Positions 46,921 to 56,204 of a stretch of 64,000 nucleotides of DNA are shown piece after piece. The stretch covers positions 4,278,001-4,342,000 of the forward strand of contig NZ_CP031467.1 in the NCBI RefSeq assembly GCF_003368325.1, in the 5' to 3' direction. Source of the stretch: Paraburkholderia caffeinilytica (GTDB lineage Bacteria > Pseudomonadota > Gammaproteobacteria > Burkholderiales > Burkholderiaceae). The position numbers and the translations under genes are program-made. The notes below the pieces were generated by a model. It did no database searches. It was not told the origin of the DNA and saw only the letters and a program-made list of their open reading frames with translations. Within the stretch, counting starts at the first letter, position 1; each line of letters begins with the position of its first letter.

Positions 46921-47406
46921 ATGACCGATTCACCCTCATCCAGAACAGGCAGCGCGTCGTTGCCTGAAAGCCCCTTTGTCGACCGGCTCGGCGCGCAGTT
47001 GGTGTCGGCGGCGGACGGCGCCAGCGAAGTGGTGTTGCCGCTGCAGCCCGACCACATGAACACGTGGGACGTCGCGCATGGCGGCGTGATCATGACGCTC
47101 GCCGACGTCGCGCTCGCGATGGCCGCACGGAGTCTGGCCGGCGACGGCGTCGGCGTGGTCACCGTCGAGATGAAGGTCAACTTCATGCAGCCAGGGCGCG
47201 GCGAATTGCGCGCCACCGGCCGCGTGCTGCACCGCTCGACCACCATGGCTTATTGCGAAGGCGAGATCCGCGATAGCGAAGGCCACTTCGTCGCCAAAGC
47301 GCTCGGCACCTTCAAATACATGCGGCGCCTCGCCGTGGGTCGCGATGTGACGCAACAGCGTCTGCGCAGCGATCCTTCGGCGAAACCCGGCCCAAGCGAC
47401 GGTTAA
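46921..47406 (+). CDS. PaaI-type hotdog thioesterase
   Basis: This is a 161-residue hotdog-fold protein. MNTWDVAHGGVIMTLADVALAMAAR holds the conserved HGG motif with the Asp/Glu-containing helix. VTVEMKVNFMQPGRG and MAYCEGEIRDSEGHFVAKALGTFKY are typical of the PaaI branch, which hydrolyses acyl- and aryl-CoA thioesters. The ATG at 46921 lies 8 bases after the Dabb stop codon. In this lipid catabolism neighbourhood it probably removes CoA from stalled intermediates. Exact substrate is unknown. Confidence 0.88.
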   Translation: MTDSPSSRTGSASLPESPFVDRLGAQLVSAADGASEVVLPLQPDHMNTWDVAHGGVIMTLADVALAMAARSLAGDGVGVVTVEMKVNFMQPGRGELRATGRVLHRSTTMAYCEGEIRDSEGHFVAKALGTFKYMRRLAVGRDVTQQRLRSDPSAKPGPSDG

Positions 47407-47520
47407 TTCCCCAATGAACAGCGTGCGTGCTGAGAGCCGCGCACGCTGACTCCTCTTTCGCACACGCTGTTGGTTCGAACTATTCGCCGATCACATCGGC
47501 AACTCATGGAGACGATCGTC

Positions 47521-48519
47521 ATGCCCCAGATCAACCGTCAACTCGTGCTGGCTTCGCGTCCGCAAGGCGCTGTTACGCCCGATAACTTCAAGCTCGTCGA
47601 AACGCCGCTGGCGCCGCTGGCCGATGGCGAATTCCGCGTGCGCAATCACTTCCTCTCGCTCGATCCGTACATGCGCGGGCGGATGAACGACAGCAAGTCG
47701 TACGCAGCGCCGCAGCCGTTGAACGAAGTGATGATCGGCGGCACGGTGGGCGAAGTGGTGGAATCGAAGAATCCGAAATTCGCGGTCGGCGACAAGGTCG
47801 TGGCGATGTTCGGCTGGCAGGAGTACGGCACTTCGAACGGTGCGGGCGTGCAGAAAGTCGACGATACGCATGTGCCGTTGTCGGCGTATCTCGGCCCGGT
47901 CGGCATGCCGGGCGTGACGGCCTGGTATGGTCTGAACAGGATTATCGTGCCGAAGGCGGGCGAGACGGTGGTGGTCAGCGCGGCGAGCGGCGCGGTGGGC
48001 AGTGCGGTCGGGCAACTGGCGAAGCTGGCCGGCGCGCGCGCGGTCGGCATCGCGGGCGGTGAGGATAAATGCCGCTATGTGGTCGAGACGCTCGGCTTCG
48101 ATGCCTGCGTCGACTACAAGGCCGGCAATCTGTATCAGGCGCTCAAAGCGGTGACGCCGGACGGCGTCGATGGCTACTTCGAGAACGTCGGCGGCGAAGT
48201 GCTCGACGTGACGCTCGCGCGCATGAACGCGTTCGGCCGCATCGCGCTGTGCGGGTTTATCGCGGGCTACGACGGCCAGCCGATGCCGCTCAAGCATCCG
48301 TCGCTGATGCTTACGCAGCGGCTGCTGGTGCAAGGCTTCATTGTCAGCGAGCATATGGAGGTGTGGCCCGAAGCGCTCAAGCAGCTCGGTACGCTGGTCG
48401 CGCAGAAGAAGCTGCAATACCGCGAGACCATCGCGCAAGGGCTCGATGCGGCGCCCGAGGCGTTCATCGGTCTGCTGAAGGGGAAGAACTTCGGTAAGCA
48501 GCTCGTCAAGCTGATCTGA
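47521..48519 (+). CDS. NADPH-dependent alkenal/one oxidoreductase (MDR family)
   Basis: This is a 332-residue medium-chain reductase without catalytic zinc ligands. Seen are LSLDPYMRGRMNDSKSY (near 48) and TAWYGLNRIIVPKAGETVVVSAASGAVGSAVGQLAK with the nucleotide-binding AASGAVGS, and EDKCRYVVETLGFDACVDYK. These fit leukotriene B4 dehydrogenase or CurA-type double-bond reductases. The start at ATG 47521 has GGAGA upstream; an in-frame ATG at 47506 is also possible. It probably reduces alpha,beta-unsaturated carbonyls. Confidence 0.9.
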   Translation: MPQINRQLVLASRPQGAVTPDNFKLVETPLAPLADGEFRVRNHFLSLDPYMRGRMNDSKSYAAPQPLNEVMIGGTVGEVVESKNPKFAVGDKVVAMFGWQEYGTSNGAGVQKVDDTHVPLSAYLGPVGMPGVTAWYGLNRIIVPKAGETVVVSAASGAVGSAVGQLAKLAGARAVGIAGGEDKCRYVVETLGFDACVDYKAGNLYQALKAVTPDGVDGYFENVGGEVLDVTLARMNAFGRIALCGFIAGYDGQPMPLKHPSLMLTQRLLVQGFIVSEHMEVWPEALKQLGTLVAQKKLQYRETIAQGLDAAPEAFIGLLKGKNFGKQLVKLI

Positions 48520-48635
48520 GCGCGGCGGCGGGCGAGCCGCGCATGCGGTCGATGTCGATGAGGTTAGCCGATGAATGTATCGGCTGACGGTTCCCAGCCG
48601 ATCATCATCGAGCCGATAAACCCAGGAGAGAAACG

Positions 48636-49523
48636 ATGTTCGAATTCGAAGGCAAGGTGGCGGTGATCACCGGTGCCGCTAGCGGTTTTGGCCGTGCGTT
48701 CGCGGAGAAGGGCGCGTCGCTCGGCATGAAGCTCGTGCTCGCCGATGTGAATCCCGAGGCGCTTACGCAAACCGTCGACGCGTTGCGCGCCGGCGGCGCC
48801 GAGGCGATCGGCGTGCCGACCGACGTGTCCGACGCGGCCCAGGTCGAAGCGCTCGCGCAAGCGTCGCTCGACGCCTTCGGCAAGGTGCATCTTCTGTTCA
48901 ACAACGCGGGCGTGGGCTCGGGCGGCTTCCTCTGGGAAAGCTCGGCGAAGGACTGGACGTGGGTGTTCAACGTCAACGTGATGGGGGTCGCGCACGGCGT
49001 GCGCGCCTTCACGCCGATCATGCTGCGGCAGAACGAGGCCGCGCATATCGTCAACACGGCGTCGGTGGCGGGCTTGCTGTCGCCGCCCGCGATGGGCATT
49101 TACAATGCCTCGAAGCACGCCGTCGTGTCGTTGACGGAGACGCTTTACCACGACCTGCAGCTGGCGCAAGCCGGGCGCGCGGAAGGTGGCGCGGTCGGTT
49201 GTTCGCTGCTGTGCCCGGCCTTCGTGCCGACCGGCATCGCCGACGCCGAACGCGCGCGGCCCGCGGACCTGCGCAACGATAGCGGGCCGACACGCTCGCA
49301 GATCGCCGCTGGCAAGCAACTGCAACGCGCGGTGCAATCGGGCAAACTGAGCGCGGCCGACGTTGCCGAGATCACGTTCGAGGCCATCGCTGCCCGGCGT
49401 TTTTACATCGTCACCCATCCGGGCATCATGGCGACGGTGAAGCTGCGTCACGAAGATATCGAGCAGTTGCGCAACCCGACTGATCCGATGTCGCTGAAGC
49501 CCGAAGTGAAGAGCGCCAGCTAG
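48636..49523 (+). CDS. Short-chain dehydrogenase/reductase
   Basis: This is a 295-residue classical SDR. The cofactor motif TGAASGFG is near residue 13, LFNNAGVG near 90, the catalytic Ser in NTASVAGLLS and the YNASK active site near 156. The C-terminal extension beyond the usual 250 residues (FYIVTHPGIMATVK) is common in this subgroup. It uses NAD or NADP; substrate unknown. AGGAGAG precedes ATG 48636. A hairpin (AGCCGAT/ATCGGCT, 48566-48585) sits in the leader. It is followed by an HSL-type hydrolase gene. Confidence 0.92.
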   Translation: MFEFEGKVAVITGAASGFGRAFAEKGASLGMKLVLADVNPEALTQTVDALRAGGAEAIGVPTDVSDAAQVEALAQASLDAFGKVHLLFNNAGVGSGGFLWESSAKDWTWVFNVNVMGVAHGVRAFTPIMLRQNEAAHIVNTASVAGLLSPPAMGIYNASKHAVVSLTETLYHDLQLAQAGRAEGGAVGCSLLCPAFVPTGIADAERARPADLRNDSGPTRSQIAAGKQLQRAVQSGKLSAADVAEITFEAIAARRFYIVTHPGIMATVKLRHEDIEQLRNPTDPMSLKPEVKSAS

Positions 49524-49583
49524 ACGCCGCGCCCTCACTGTTGACCTGCTAACCTTCACCGCCCACGCGCTACCAGACGTCCA

Positions 49584-50543
49584 ATGCCGTTGAATCCGAA
49601 AATCGAGCAGGTGCTCGACATGATCGCGCGCGCGAAGCGCCCGCAACTTCACGAGTTGACCCCGCAGCAGGCACGCGCGTCTTACGAAAAAAGCGCGCCG
49701 ATTCTGGAGATCGCCAGCGCGCCCATGTTCGCGGTCGACGATCTGCAGGTGCCGACGCGCGACGGCGCGACGATTCGCGCGCGTCTTTATCAGCCTGTCG
49801 AGCCGAGCTGGGCCGAACCTGCGCCGGCGCTGGTGTATTACCACGGCGGTGGCTTCACGGTCGGCAGTGTCGATACGCACGATGCGTTGTGCCGGATGTT
49901 CGCGCGCGATGGCGGGTGCACGGTGCTGTCGGTCGACTACCGGCTCGCGCCCGAGTACAAATTCCCCACCGCCGTCGACGACGCGTTCGATGCGCTCACC
50001 TGGCTGCACGCGCATGCCGCGGAATATGGCATCGATGCAGAACGGCTGGCCGTGGGCGGCGATAGCGCGGGCGGCACGCTGGCAACGGTGTGCGCGCTGC
50101 TGGCACGCGACGCGGGCATCAAGCCCGTGCTCCAGTTGCTGATCTATCCGGGCGCGACGGGCTATCAGCAAACCGATTCGCACTCGCGCCTCGCCGACGG
50201 CTTCCTGCTGTCGGGCGACACGATTCAATGGTTCTTCGAGCACTACGTGCGCGATACGAACGACCGCGACGACTGGCGCTTCGCGCCGCTCGACGGGTCG
50301 CGCGATGCGCCCGGTTTCAGCGGTCTCGCGCCGGCATGGATCGCGACCGCCGAATACGATCCCTTAAGCGACGAAGGCGATGCGTATGCGGAAAAGCTAC
50401 GCGCAGCGGGTAACCGGGTCACGTTGAAACGCTACCCGGGCATGATTCACGAGTTCTTCAAGATGGGCGGCTTCGTGCCCGACGTCGCAGAGGCGCATGC
50501 GGACGCCGCCGCGGCACTTCGGGCGGCGTTTGGCGTTGGGTAG
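49584..50543 (+). CDS. HSL-family alpha/beta hydrolase (esterase/lipase)
   Basis: This is a 319-residue serine hydrolase of the hormone-sensitive-lipase family. The oxyanion motif YYHGGGFTVGS is near residue 88. The nucleophile elbow GGDSAGG lies near 158. The Asp (ATAEYDPLSDEG) and His (MIHEFFKMGG) complete the triad. There is no signal peptide, so it is cytoplasmic. It hydrolyses short- to medium-chain esters. It starts 60 bases after the SDR gene and is probably co-transcribed with it. Confidence 0.93.
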   Translation: MPLNPKIEQVLDMIARAKRPQLHELTPQQARASYEKSAPILEIASAPMFAVDDLQVPTRDGATIRARLYQPVEPSWAEPAPALVYYHGGGFTVGSVDTHDALCRMFARDGGCTVLSVDYRLAPEYKFPTAVDDAFDALTWLHAHAAEYGIDAERLAVGGDSAGGTLATVCALLARDAGIKPVLQLLIYPGATGYQQTDSHSRLADGFLLSGDTIQWFFEHYVRDTNDRDDWRFAPLDGSRDAPGFSGLAPAWIATAEYDPLSDEGDAYAEKLRAAGNRVTLKRYPGMIHEFFKMGGFVPDVAEAHADAAAALRAAFGVG

Positions 50544-50659
50544 TTTGCCCCCTATATAAGCCTGTAAGCCGTCTGGAAATTGAACGAGGGGGCGATCAGC
50601 GATTGACCGTCGGCTAATGAACGGCCGCGCAGTCGCCAATCGCAGGTGCCAAACGTTCG

Positions 50660-51493
50660 TCAGGCGATCTCGCGCTCGACGTTGAACGCAAAGCTGCGCT
50701 CGAAGTCGCCGGGCCGCACGATCCGATGCGAGCCGTTGTCGTCGCTGCGCTCGGCGGCCGCCACGCTGATCACCTCGCCATGCGCGACCACGCGCACCGC
50801 GGTCGTACCGCGCGTGCCGTATTCCGGCGCTTCGATAAACGCCGCCGACAACGCCCGCTCCCGTTCGAGCGGAATGCCGGTGGACGGCAATTCGTCATCG
50901 CGTGCGAGGCGCGGATCGCGCATCAGATCGATCAGCCGTTCGAGCGGCGGCATCGCGTCACGCGCGAGCAGGGCGCTCAGTTCCGCGCGCTTTTTGACCA
51001 GCTTCGGCCAGGCGGTATCGAGCACCGCGTTCGAGATGCCGTGCGTGCCGGACTCGAGCAGCGTGGGGGTGGTGCTCGACCGGTTGCAGTACCAGCCGAG
51101 CTCGCGGCGCGTCCAGTCGCCGACCAGCAGATTGAAGCCGTTGTAGATGTCGCCTGTGCGCGCGACGTGTTGCAGATAGTCGAGCGGCGTTTCGTGCGGG
51201 CCGTTGCCCGAGTCACTGAGCCAATCGCTGACCAAGGTGCCGCGGGTCGGCGCATCGGCGCGCATTTCATGCGGCGCGCGGTAATTGGTCAGCGCCGCGA
51301 AGCGGCCATCGCGCGACATGCCGAGCCACGTGCCGCCGCCCAGCAGGTCGCGGCCGGCGAGTACGGTCGGCGCGTCATGCCACCAGCCGATCGGCTCGGC
51401 GGTACGGCGAAAGAACTCGTCGCGATTGGCGGTGAGTGTGAAGAGCGGCCCGTCGAGCGCATCGGGTCGCCAGTCGAAGACGATCAGGCACAT
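50660..51493 (-). CDS. NRDE family protein (TANGO2-like)
   Basis: This protein of 277 residues starts MCLIVFDWRP and contains TLTANRDEFFRRTAEP, the signature NRDE motif near residue 23, plus GGTWLGMSRDGRFAALTNYR. It matches the NRDE/TANGO2 family, whose eukaryotic members are involved in acyl-CoA and haem handling. The start at ATG 51493 gives the exact family N-terminus; upstream extension runs antisense to ygfZ. Function in bacteria is not settled. The gene lies downstream of ygfZ on the same strand. Confidence 0.9.
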   Translation of the reverse strand: MCLIVFDWRPDALDGPLFTLTANRDEFFRRTAEPIGWWHDAPTVLAGRDLLGGGTWLGMSRDGRFAALTNYRAPHEMRADAPTRGTLVSDWLSDSGNGPHETPLDYLQHVARTGDIYNGFNLLVGDWTRRELGWYCNRSSTTPTLLESGTHGISNAVLDTAWPKLVKKRAELSALLARDAMPPLERLIDLMRDPRLARDDELPSTGIPLERERALSAAFIEAPEYGTRGTTAVRVVAHGEVISVAAAERSDDNGSHRIVRPGDFERSFAFNVEREIA

Positions 51494-51618
51494 CGGGGGA
51501 GTCTCCTGGTGGAGGCGATGGACTAACAGAGGCCGGGATAGATGCCAGGCGCCAGATGCCAGGCAGAGGCAGAGGCTTCTGGCAGCGGCGCCTGGTCGCG
51601 CCGCTCCGGTTCGGGCGC

Positions 51619-52704
51619 TTAAACCTCGGCCGGCAACCCGTACGGCAACGCCAGGAACGTCAGCGCCGGACCATCCGCCGTGCCCAGATGCACGGTGCCG
51701 CCCTCGAGCGCCGCCAGCTTGATCTCCACCAGCACGTCGACGCCACCCTCCGGCGCCGACGCCGCGTTCACCACCATGCCGCACGGCTGGCCCGGGTCGG
51801 CCGAGTGGAATAGTTCGGCGCCGGCCTTGACCGTCTCCAGCTCGCCCGTCACGTTCGCAAGCGAGGTGCGCCGCTTGATCGTGCCGCGATACTGGCTGCG
51901 CGCCACCACTTCCTGACCCGGATAGCAGCCTTTGCGGAAATTGACCGCGCCGAGCACGTCGAAATTGACCATCTGCGGCACGAATTGCTCGACCACCGGT
52001 TGCGTGATGCGCGGTTCGCCCGCGCGAATGTCGAGCCAATCCCACACCGCCGGCGACACGCGCCTGAGTTTTTCGTCGAGCAAGGGCAGGTGCGCCTCGA
52101 CCGTGGCCTTCGGGCCGACCCATAGATAGCGCAGTCGGCCTAGCGCGTCTGGAACGCGGATCAGCGAACCCGCCGTGCCGTCCACCTGCACGTGCACGCC
52201 GTCGGGCAACGCGTCGAACACGCCGGAAAGCGCCTTGCGCACGTCGCCGGCGAGGCCCACCACCGCCAGTTCGCCGCTCGCGTCGACGAGCTTGGCCTTG
52301 GCGCGCAGAACGAACATGGACAGCCGTTTTTGCACGGCGGCCTGTACGTCTTTCGACACCAGCAGGCGGATCGTCTCGCCAGTGCGCCAGGTCAGGAACG
52401 ACGCCAGCAGCCGGCCCTTGGCCGAGCAATAGCCGGCGAGGCGCGCATTGGCCGCGTCGAGATGCTGGGTGTCGTTGGTCAACTGGCCGTGCAGGAAGCT
52501 CGCCGCGTCGTCACCGGTCGCGTCGATCACGCCGAACTGCGCGAGCGGCATATAGGCGCCTTGCCGGATGACGGCGTCGAATTCGTCAGCGGCGGGGCGC
52601 GGCAAGACAGGAAGTCCGGCGGGCGCGGAAGCCTGCGCCGTGGTGGCGGTACCCGTGTGAGCAACTGGAGGCGTGCCTGAAGCGGTAGCGAGCGGTGTGT
52701 TCAT
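51619..52704 (-). CDS. ygfZ: Folate-binding YgfZ-type protein
   Basis: This is a 361-residue tetrahydrofolate-binding protein involved in assembly of some iron-sulfur enzymes. The signature KGCYPGQEVVARSQYRG is near residue 270, with the conserved Cys. The GcvT-like body begins near residue 40 (VIRQGAYMPLAQFGVIDATG). An Ala/Thr/Pro-rich N-terminal extension of about 40 residues is present. It diverges from mltG, as in other beta-proteobacteria, and is likely followed by the NRDE gene in one transcript. Confidence 0.93.
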   Translation of the reverse strand: MNTPLATASGTPPVAHTGTATTAQASAPAGLPVLPRPAADEFDAVIRQGAYMPLAQFGVIDATGDDAASFLHGQLTNDTQHLDAANARLAGYCSAKGRLLASFLTWRTGETIRLLVSKDVQAAVQKRLSMFVLRAKAKLVDASGELAVVGLAGDVRKALSGVFDALPDGVHVQVDGTAGSLIRVPDALGRLRYLWVGPKATVEAHLPLLDEKLRRVSPAVWDWLDIRAGEPRITQPVVEQFVPQMVNFDVLGAVNFRKGCYPGQEVVARSQYRGTIKRRTSLANVTGELETVKAGAELFHSADPGQPCGMVVNAASAPEGGVDVLVEIKLAALEGGTVHLGTADGPALTFLALPYGLPAEV

Positions 52705-52725
52705 GGATTCCGAGAACAGTCAATT

Positions 52726-52755
52726 CTGACTTTAGCTAAGGCAAACAAGTATTAT
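52726..52755 (+). promoter_or_regulatory. Sigma70-type promoter of mltG operon
   Basis: TATTAT at 52750-52755 forms a -10 element, with CTGACT at 52726-52731 as a -35 candidate 18 bases upstream. An ATG at 52756 directly follows the -10 box, so transcription would start beyond it. That supports the later start at 52783 for mltG. Confidence 0.5.
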
Positions 52756-52782
52756 ATGAGGTCCAACCCAGCCACGTTTCGC

Positions 52783-53793
52783 ATGTCCCTTCTGAAGAAA
52801 TGTTTCGTCGCCGGCTCAATCGTCGTTGTGCTGGCCGCAGCCGCAATCGCAGGCGGCTATCACTGGGCCACCAGCCCACTCGATTTGACCCCCGCGCAAC
52901 TCGATGTCACCGTCAAACCGCACAGCAGCCTGCGCAGCGTCACGCTGCAGCTCAACCGTGGCGGCGTGCCGGTCGAGCCTGAGCTGTTCGTCGTCATGAC
53001 GCGCCTGCTCGGCCTGCAAAGCGATCTCAAATCCGGCAACTACGAGTTCAAGACGGGCATCACGCCGTACGAAGTGCTGCAGAAAATCGCCCGCGGCGAC
53101 GTCAACGAATACGTGGCGACCGTCATCGAAGGGTGGACCTTCAAGCGCATGCGCGCCGAGCTGGACGCCAATCCGGCGCTCAAGCACGACACGGTCGGCA
53201 TGAGCGACGCCGATCTGATGAACGCGATCAATGCGCCGGAAGCGTCGCTCGGCAACGGCGAGGGGCTTTTCTTCCCGGACACCTATCTGTTCGACAAGAA
53301 CACCAGCGATCTGGACGTGTACCGTCGCGCGTACCGCCTGATGCGGCTGCGTCTGGACGAAGCGTGGACCGCGCGTGCGCCGAATCTGCCGTACAAGACC
53401 CCTTACGACGCGTTGACGATGGCCTCGATCATCGAAAAGGAAACCGGCAAGAAATCGGACCGGCCGATGGTGGCGGCCGTGTTCGCGAACCGCCTGCGCG
53501 TGGGCATGCCGCTGCAAACCGACCCGACCGTGATCTACGGCATGGGCGACAGCTACACTGGCCACATCAGGAAGAAAGACCTGCAGGCCGACACTCCCTA
53601 CAATACCTACACCCGGATGGGGCTTCCGCCAACGCCCATCTCGCTGCCCGGTGTCGCATCGCTGCAGGCGGCGATGAACCCGGCGCAATCCACCGCGCTG
53701 TACTTCGTTTCGCGCGGCGACGGCAGCAGTATCTTTTCCGACACTCTCGGCGATCACAACAAGGCCGTGGACAAATACATTCGAGGGCAATGA
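52783..53793 (+). CDS. mltG: Endolytic murein transglycosylase MltG
   Basis: MltG cuts nascent glycan strands and sets their length. The protein has 336 residues from ATG 52783 (345 if ATG 52756 is used). One N-terminal membrane anchor ([20 protein letters not shown]) leads to a LysM-like subdomain. The catalytic YceG domain follows, with [20 protein letters not shown] (catalytic Glu), [12 protein letters not shown] and [17 protein letters not shown] 52783 was preferred because the likely -10 box lies just before 52756. Its stop codon overlaps the tmk start. Confidence 0.94.
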   Translation: MSLLKKCFVAGSIVVVLAAAAIAGGYHWATSPLDLTPAQLDVTVKPHSSLRSVTLQLNRGGVPVEPELFVVMTRLLGLQSDLKSGNYEFKTGITPYEVLQKIARGDVNEYVATVIEGWTFKRMRAELDANPALKHDTVGMSDADLMNAINAPEASLGNGEGLFFPDTYLFDKNTSDLDVYRRAYRLMRLRLDEAWTARAPNLPYKTPYDALTMASIIEKETGKKSDRPMVAAVFANRLRVGMPLQTDPTVIYGMGDSYTGHIRKKDLQADTPYNTYTRMGLPPTPISLPGVASLQAAMNPAQSTALYFVSRGDGSSIFSDTLGDHNKAVDKYIRGQ

Positions 53794-54413
53794 TGGCGCG
53801 GGGCAAATTCATAACGTTTGAGGGCATCGACGGTGCCGGCAAGACCACCCACCTGGGCTGGTTTCGCGAACGCCTCGAAGAGAAAGTCGCGAGCACCGGC
53901 CGCTCGGTCGTGATGACGCGCGAGCCGGGCGGCACGTCGCTCGGTGAACAGATCCGCGAAATCGTGCTGCATCAGAAAATGGACCTCGAAACGGAGGCCT
54001 TGCTGATGTTCGCGCTGCGCCGCCAGCATCTGGCCGAAGTCATCGAGCCGGCGCTCGCGCGCGGCGACTGGGTGCTGTCCGACCGCTTCACGGACGCGAC
54101 CTTCGCCTACCAGGGCGGCGGCCGCGGCCTGCCGCGCGACAAGCTGGAAACGCTGGAGCGCTGGGTGCAGGGCGGTTTTCAGCCGGACCTGACGGTGCTG
54201 TTCGACCTGACGCCGGAGATCGCCAGCGAACGGCGCAGCGCCGCGCGCGATCCGGATCGTTTCGAAAGCGAGTCGGAGGCGTTTTTCAACCGCACCCGTA
54301 CCGAATATCTGCGACGCGCGGAAGAAGCGCCATACCGGTTCGCTATCATTGACTCTTCGCAAACCATCGCGCGTATTCAGAAGCAGCTTGAAGAATTGAT
54401 TGCAGTCCTTTGA
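53790..54413 (+). CDS. tmk: Thymidylate kinase
   Basis: This enzyme phosphorylates dTMP to dTDP. It has 207 residues. The P-loop [13 protein letters not shown] is near residue 10, the DR(Y/F) motif in [18 protein letters not shown] and the LID region around [17 protein letters not shown] is the usual dTMP-binding stretch. The ATG at 53790 overlaps the mltG stop (ATGA), so they are coupled. mltG-tmk-holB-tatD is a conserved order in proteobacteria. Confidence 0.97.
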   Translation: MMARGKFITFEGIDGAGKTTHLGWFRERLEEKVASTGRSVVMTREPGGTSLGEQIREIVLHQKMDLETEALLMFALRRQHLAEVIEPALARGDWVLSDRFTDATFAYQGGGRGLPRDKLETLERWVQGGFQPDLTVLFDLTPEIASERRSAARDPDRFESESEAFFNRTRTEYLRRAEEAPYRFAIIDSSQTIARIQKQLEELIAVL

Positions 54414-54430
54414 TTATAAAAGAATATAAT
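54400..54430 (+). promoter_or_regulatory. Candidate internal promoter upstream of holB
   Basis: A perfect TATAAT lies at 54425-54430, with TTGCAG about 19 bases upstream. The 90 bases between tmk and holB are strikingly AT-rich, unlike the rest of the operon. It could give holB its own transcript. Confidence 0.4.
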
Positions 54431-54507
54431 CCTGATTTATAACGGTCGACGAAGTTCGCCTGATGCTTCATAAAGCTGCGTCAACCGATTGATTTAAAAG
54501 AGAAACG

Positions 54508-55542
54508 ATGATTTATCCGTGGCAAGCCGATGACTGGAGCCGCCTGCAGCAGTTGCGCGGGCATTGGCCACACGCCTTGCTGCTGCATGGCCAGGCGGGG
54601 ATCGGCAAGCTGCGCTTCGCGCAGCACCTCGCGCAAGGGCTTTTGTGCGAGGCGCAGCAGGCCAACGGCGAGCCGTGCGGCGCATGCGTGGCGTGCAACT
54701 GGTTCACGCAGGGCAATCACCCCGACTATCGAATCGTCGTGCCGGAAGCGTTGGCCGCCGAAGCCGGTCTCGCTAACGCCGCCGACGAAAAAGCCGAGAA
54801 AGCCGACGCCGACGAAGGCAAGAAGACCCGCGCGCCCAGCAAGGAGATCAAGATCGAGCAGATTCGTGGTTTGCTCGATTTCGTCGGCGTGGGGTCGCAT
54901 CGCGGCGGTGCCCGCGTGGTCGTGCTGTATCCCGCCGAGGGGCTCAACATCGCCGCGGCCAACGCGCTCCTGAAAACACTCGAAGAACCGCCGGCGGGCG
55001 TCGTGTTCTTGATGGTGTCGGCGCGCATCGACCGCCTGCTGCCCACCATCATCAGCCGCTGCCGCCAGTGGCCGATGACCGTACCCGCGCCGGACGTCGC
55101 CACGAAGTGGCTCGCGGCCCAAGGCGTCGCCGAAGCGCCCGCGCTGCTCGCCGAGGCCGGCGGCGCGCCGCTCACGGCCCTCGCGCTGGCGAGCGACGAG
55201 AACCGCGCGCTACGCGACTGGACCCTGAAGCAACTGGCCGCCGGCGCCGAGTGCGACGCCTTCGCCTGCGGCGAGGCGCTGCAGAAACTGCCGGTGCCGC
55301 TCGTGCTCGGCTGGCTCCAGCGCTGGATGTACGATTTGCTGGCGCAGCGCACGGCCGGCACGCCGCGCTATTTTCCGCAGGCGTCGACGGCCTTGTCGCG
55401 CTGTGCGTCGCAAGCCGATGCCAGCGCGTTCGCGCGCTTCATGCGCACGGTGACGCGCCAGCGCGCGGTCGAGAACCATCCGCTGAACGCTCGGCTGGTG
55501 TTCGAGGAGCTGTTTATCGGCTACCGCGAGTTGTTCGCGTAA
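54508..55542 (+). CDS. holB: DNA polymerase III subunit delta'
   Basis: HolB is part of the clamp loader that puts the beta clamp on DNA. It has 344 residues. A P-loop-like HGQAGIGK is near residue 30, followed by the Cys cluster CEAQQANGEPCGACVAC for zinc. LLKTLEEPPAGVVFLMV, then RLLPTIISRCRQ give sensor 1 and the SRC motif. A charged insert (about residues 92-112, ADEKAEKADADEG) is not typical and is probably a loop. It does not hydrolyse ATP itself in other species. Confidence 0.94.
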   Translation: MIYPWQADDWSRLQQLRGHWPHALLLHGQAGIGKLRFAQHLAQGLLCEAQQANGEPCGACVACNWFTQGNHPDYRIVVPEALAAEAGLANAADEKAEKADADEGKKTRAPSKEIKIEQIRGLLDFVGVGSHRGGARVVVLYPAEGLNIAAANALLKTLEEPPAGVVFLMVSARIDRLLPTIISRCRQWPMTVPAPDVATKWLAAQGVAEAPALLAEAGGAPLTALALASDENRALRDWTLKQLAAGAECDAFACGEALQKLPVPLVLGWLQRWMYDLLAQRTAGTPRYFPQASTALSRCASQADASAFARFMRTVTRQRAVENHPLNARLVFEELFIGYRELFA

Positions 55543-55647
55543 ATCTTTTGTGGGCGGACGGTGTGTGCAAGGCTGGCGCGCCTGACTGCGCCGCGCCGGC
55601 CCGCGTCTCTGTCCGCTGATTCGTCTTCCATCTCACGCCAAATCACC

Positions 55648-56166
55648 ATGAGCCTTTCCTACCGCGATGCCACACTCGACGATCTGCCCGCGATCGTCGC
55701 CATCTACAACTCGACCGTGCCGTCGCGGCAAGTCACCGCCGATCTGGAGCCGGTGAGCGTCGAAAGCCGCCTGGCGTGGTTTCATGCGCACGGGCCGGAC
55801 AAGCGTCCGCTGTGGGTGGTGGAAGATCCGCAGCAGTCCGGCCGCGTCATCGCGTGGTTGAGCTTCTCGGATTTCTATGGCCGCCCGGCCTACCAGCGCA
55901 CCGCCGAAGTCAGCATCTATCTCGACGAGCGCGCGCGCGGCAAGGGGCTCGGCAAGCAGTTGCTGGCGGCTTCGCTCGCGGCGGCGCCGGCGCTCGGCGT
56001 CGATACCGTGCTGGGTTTTATCTTCGGCCACAATGAAGCGAGCCTGCGCCTGTTCCGCAGCTTCGGTTTCGACACGTGGGGCTCGCTGCCGCGCGTCGCG
56101 GTGCTGGACGGCGTGGAGCGCGATCTGGTGATTCTCGGCAAGCGGCTCGGGCCGGCCGCCGCCTGA
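55648..56166 (+). CDS. GNAT family N-acetyltransferase (phosphinothricin acetyltransferase-like)
   Basis: This is a 172-residue acetyltransferase. The N-terminus LSYRDATLDDLPAIVAIYNST and the central VSIYLDERARGKGLGKQLL (acetyl-CoA pyrophosphate loop), GFIFGHNEASLRLFRSFGF and GVERDLVILGKRL match the Pat/MnaT subgroup, which acetylates phosphinothricin, methionine sulfone and similar amines. ATG 55648 gives the family N-terminus; upstream readings include only the intergenic sequence. It is inserted between holB and tatD, which are adjacent or split by a PilZ gene in other genomes. Confidence 0.9.
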   Translation: MSLSYRDATLDDLPAIVAIYNSTVPSRQVTADLEPVSVESRLAWFHAHGPDKRPLWVVEDPQQSGRVIAWLSFSDFYGRPAYQRTAEVSIYLDERARGKGLGKQLLAASLAAAPALGVDTVLGFIFGHNEASLRLFRSFGFDTWGSLPRVAVLDGVERDLVILGKRLGPAAA

Positions 56167-56204
56167 CCGGCGGACAGATTCACATTTATCAGCAGGACAT
56201 CATC

